From Mastigamoeba balamuthi (lineage: Eukaryota; Evosea; Mastigamoebida; Mastigamoebidae), in the NCBI GenBank assembly GCA_902651635.1, contig CACRSC010000084.1, positions 164,892 to 228,891 of the forward strand: a DNA stretch of 64,000 bases. Direction: 5' to 3'. Below the pieces are notes generated by a model that saw nothing but the letters and a program-made list of their open reading frames with translations, was not told where the DNA came from and searched no databases. Positions within the stretch are counted from its first letter, which is position 1. Every line of letters begins with the position of its first letter. Of the stretch, positions 63,770 through 64,000 are shown in pieces. The translations under genes were made by a program, and so were the position numbers.

Positions 63770-64000
63770 ATGGTCGTCGCCGCCGCCGCAACGCCCGCCC
63801 GCGCCGTCTCTGCGCGCTGGGCGCTCGCCACGGGCCTGCCGGCGTTCCCCTCGAGCGCCGCGAGCGCGTTCGCCATCGCGCTCTGCAGCGCGTGCGACGA
63901 GAACGGCCGCAGGCTCGGCGCCGAGCGCGCCGCGGAGCTCGCGGGGCCGTGGGGGTGCGCGGCGGGGCACAGGCCCTCTGTCGACCTGACAGCGTACATC
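63770..64000 (+). CDS. Possible start of a gene, cut by the window edge
   Basis: From an ATG at 63770 (MVVAAAATPARAVSARWALA) one frame stays open for 77 codons to the end of the window. It includes the segment ALCSACDENGRRLGAERAAE. GC-rich DNA often keeps frames open by chance, and the opposite strand is also open here. The call is weak, and no family can be named from this fragment. Confidence 0.35.
   Translation, partial: MVVAAAATPARAVSARWALATGLPAFPSSAASAFAIALCSACDENGRRLGAERAAELAGPWGCAAGHRPSVDLTAYI

Noticed and set aside
1-64000. tRNA, rRNA or other structured RNA genes
   Set aside because: I looked for tRNA-like arms (GGTTCGAATCC-type T arms) and rRNA cores and saw none that I could support.

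Overview
This 64 kb window is nuclear DNA from a single-celled eukaryote with a GC-rich genome. About 25 protein genes sit close together on both strands and are split by many short GT-AG introns (mostly about 37-125 nt, a few of 250-450 nt). Gene order is unlike an operon. The content (a Rho/Rac-type GTPase, a FYVE-RhoGEF, a receptor-like cyclic-nucleotide phosphodiesterase, a plant-type ketoacyl-CoA synthase, a retrotransposon-hot-spot/Crinkler-like NTPase) would fit an amoebozoan such as an archamoeba. That placement is inference; no marker here proves it.

Layout. 0-6 kb is accessory: a Ty3/gypsy-type integrase fossil, a Crinkler/RHS-type NTPase gene, hairpin-forming repeats and a small HNH-like gene. 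6-17 kb holds a coiled-coil protein, a Rac-WD40-multipass membrane fusion, an ATP-dependent RNA ligase, and a 16-exon gene encoding two AMP deaminase domains joined by a B-box-like exon. 17-26 kb holds a HAD phosphatase, lipin (phosphatidate phosphatase), a Memo-family protein and a telobox (TRF-like) protein whose first intron carries telomere-like repeats. 26-40 kb holds a Gln-rich coiled-coil protein (CSPP/CCDC66-like), proteasome subunit Rpn3, transaldolase, an EF-hand protein, a low-complexity protein, an MscS-like channel with EF-hands, and pyrroline-5-carboxylate reductase. 40-53.8 kb holds a secreted Cys-repeat protein, a nuclear-looking coiled-coil protein, a tandem YjbQ protein, an unrecognised protein and a DH-PH-FYVE exchange factor. 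53.8-55.7 kb is an AT-rich island without clear genes. 55.8-64 kb holds a ketoacyl-CoA synthase, a Cache-type receptor phosphodiesterase, a small heavy-metal-binding protein, a proline-rich protein, and the start of one more gene.

Several genes belong to shared themes: small-GTPase and membrane signalling (Rac-WD40, FYVE-RhoGEF, Cache-PDE, MscS, EF-hand), lipid metabolism (lipin, ketoacyl-CoA synthase) and nucleotide, sugar or amino-acid metabolism (AMP deaminase, transaldolase, P5C reductase). They are not physically clustered by pathway. Two window-wide patterns stand out: a GATATC-like motif shortly upstream of most start codons, and AT-rich mini-palindromes (AATTCAATT type) inside introns of many genes.
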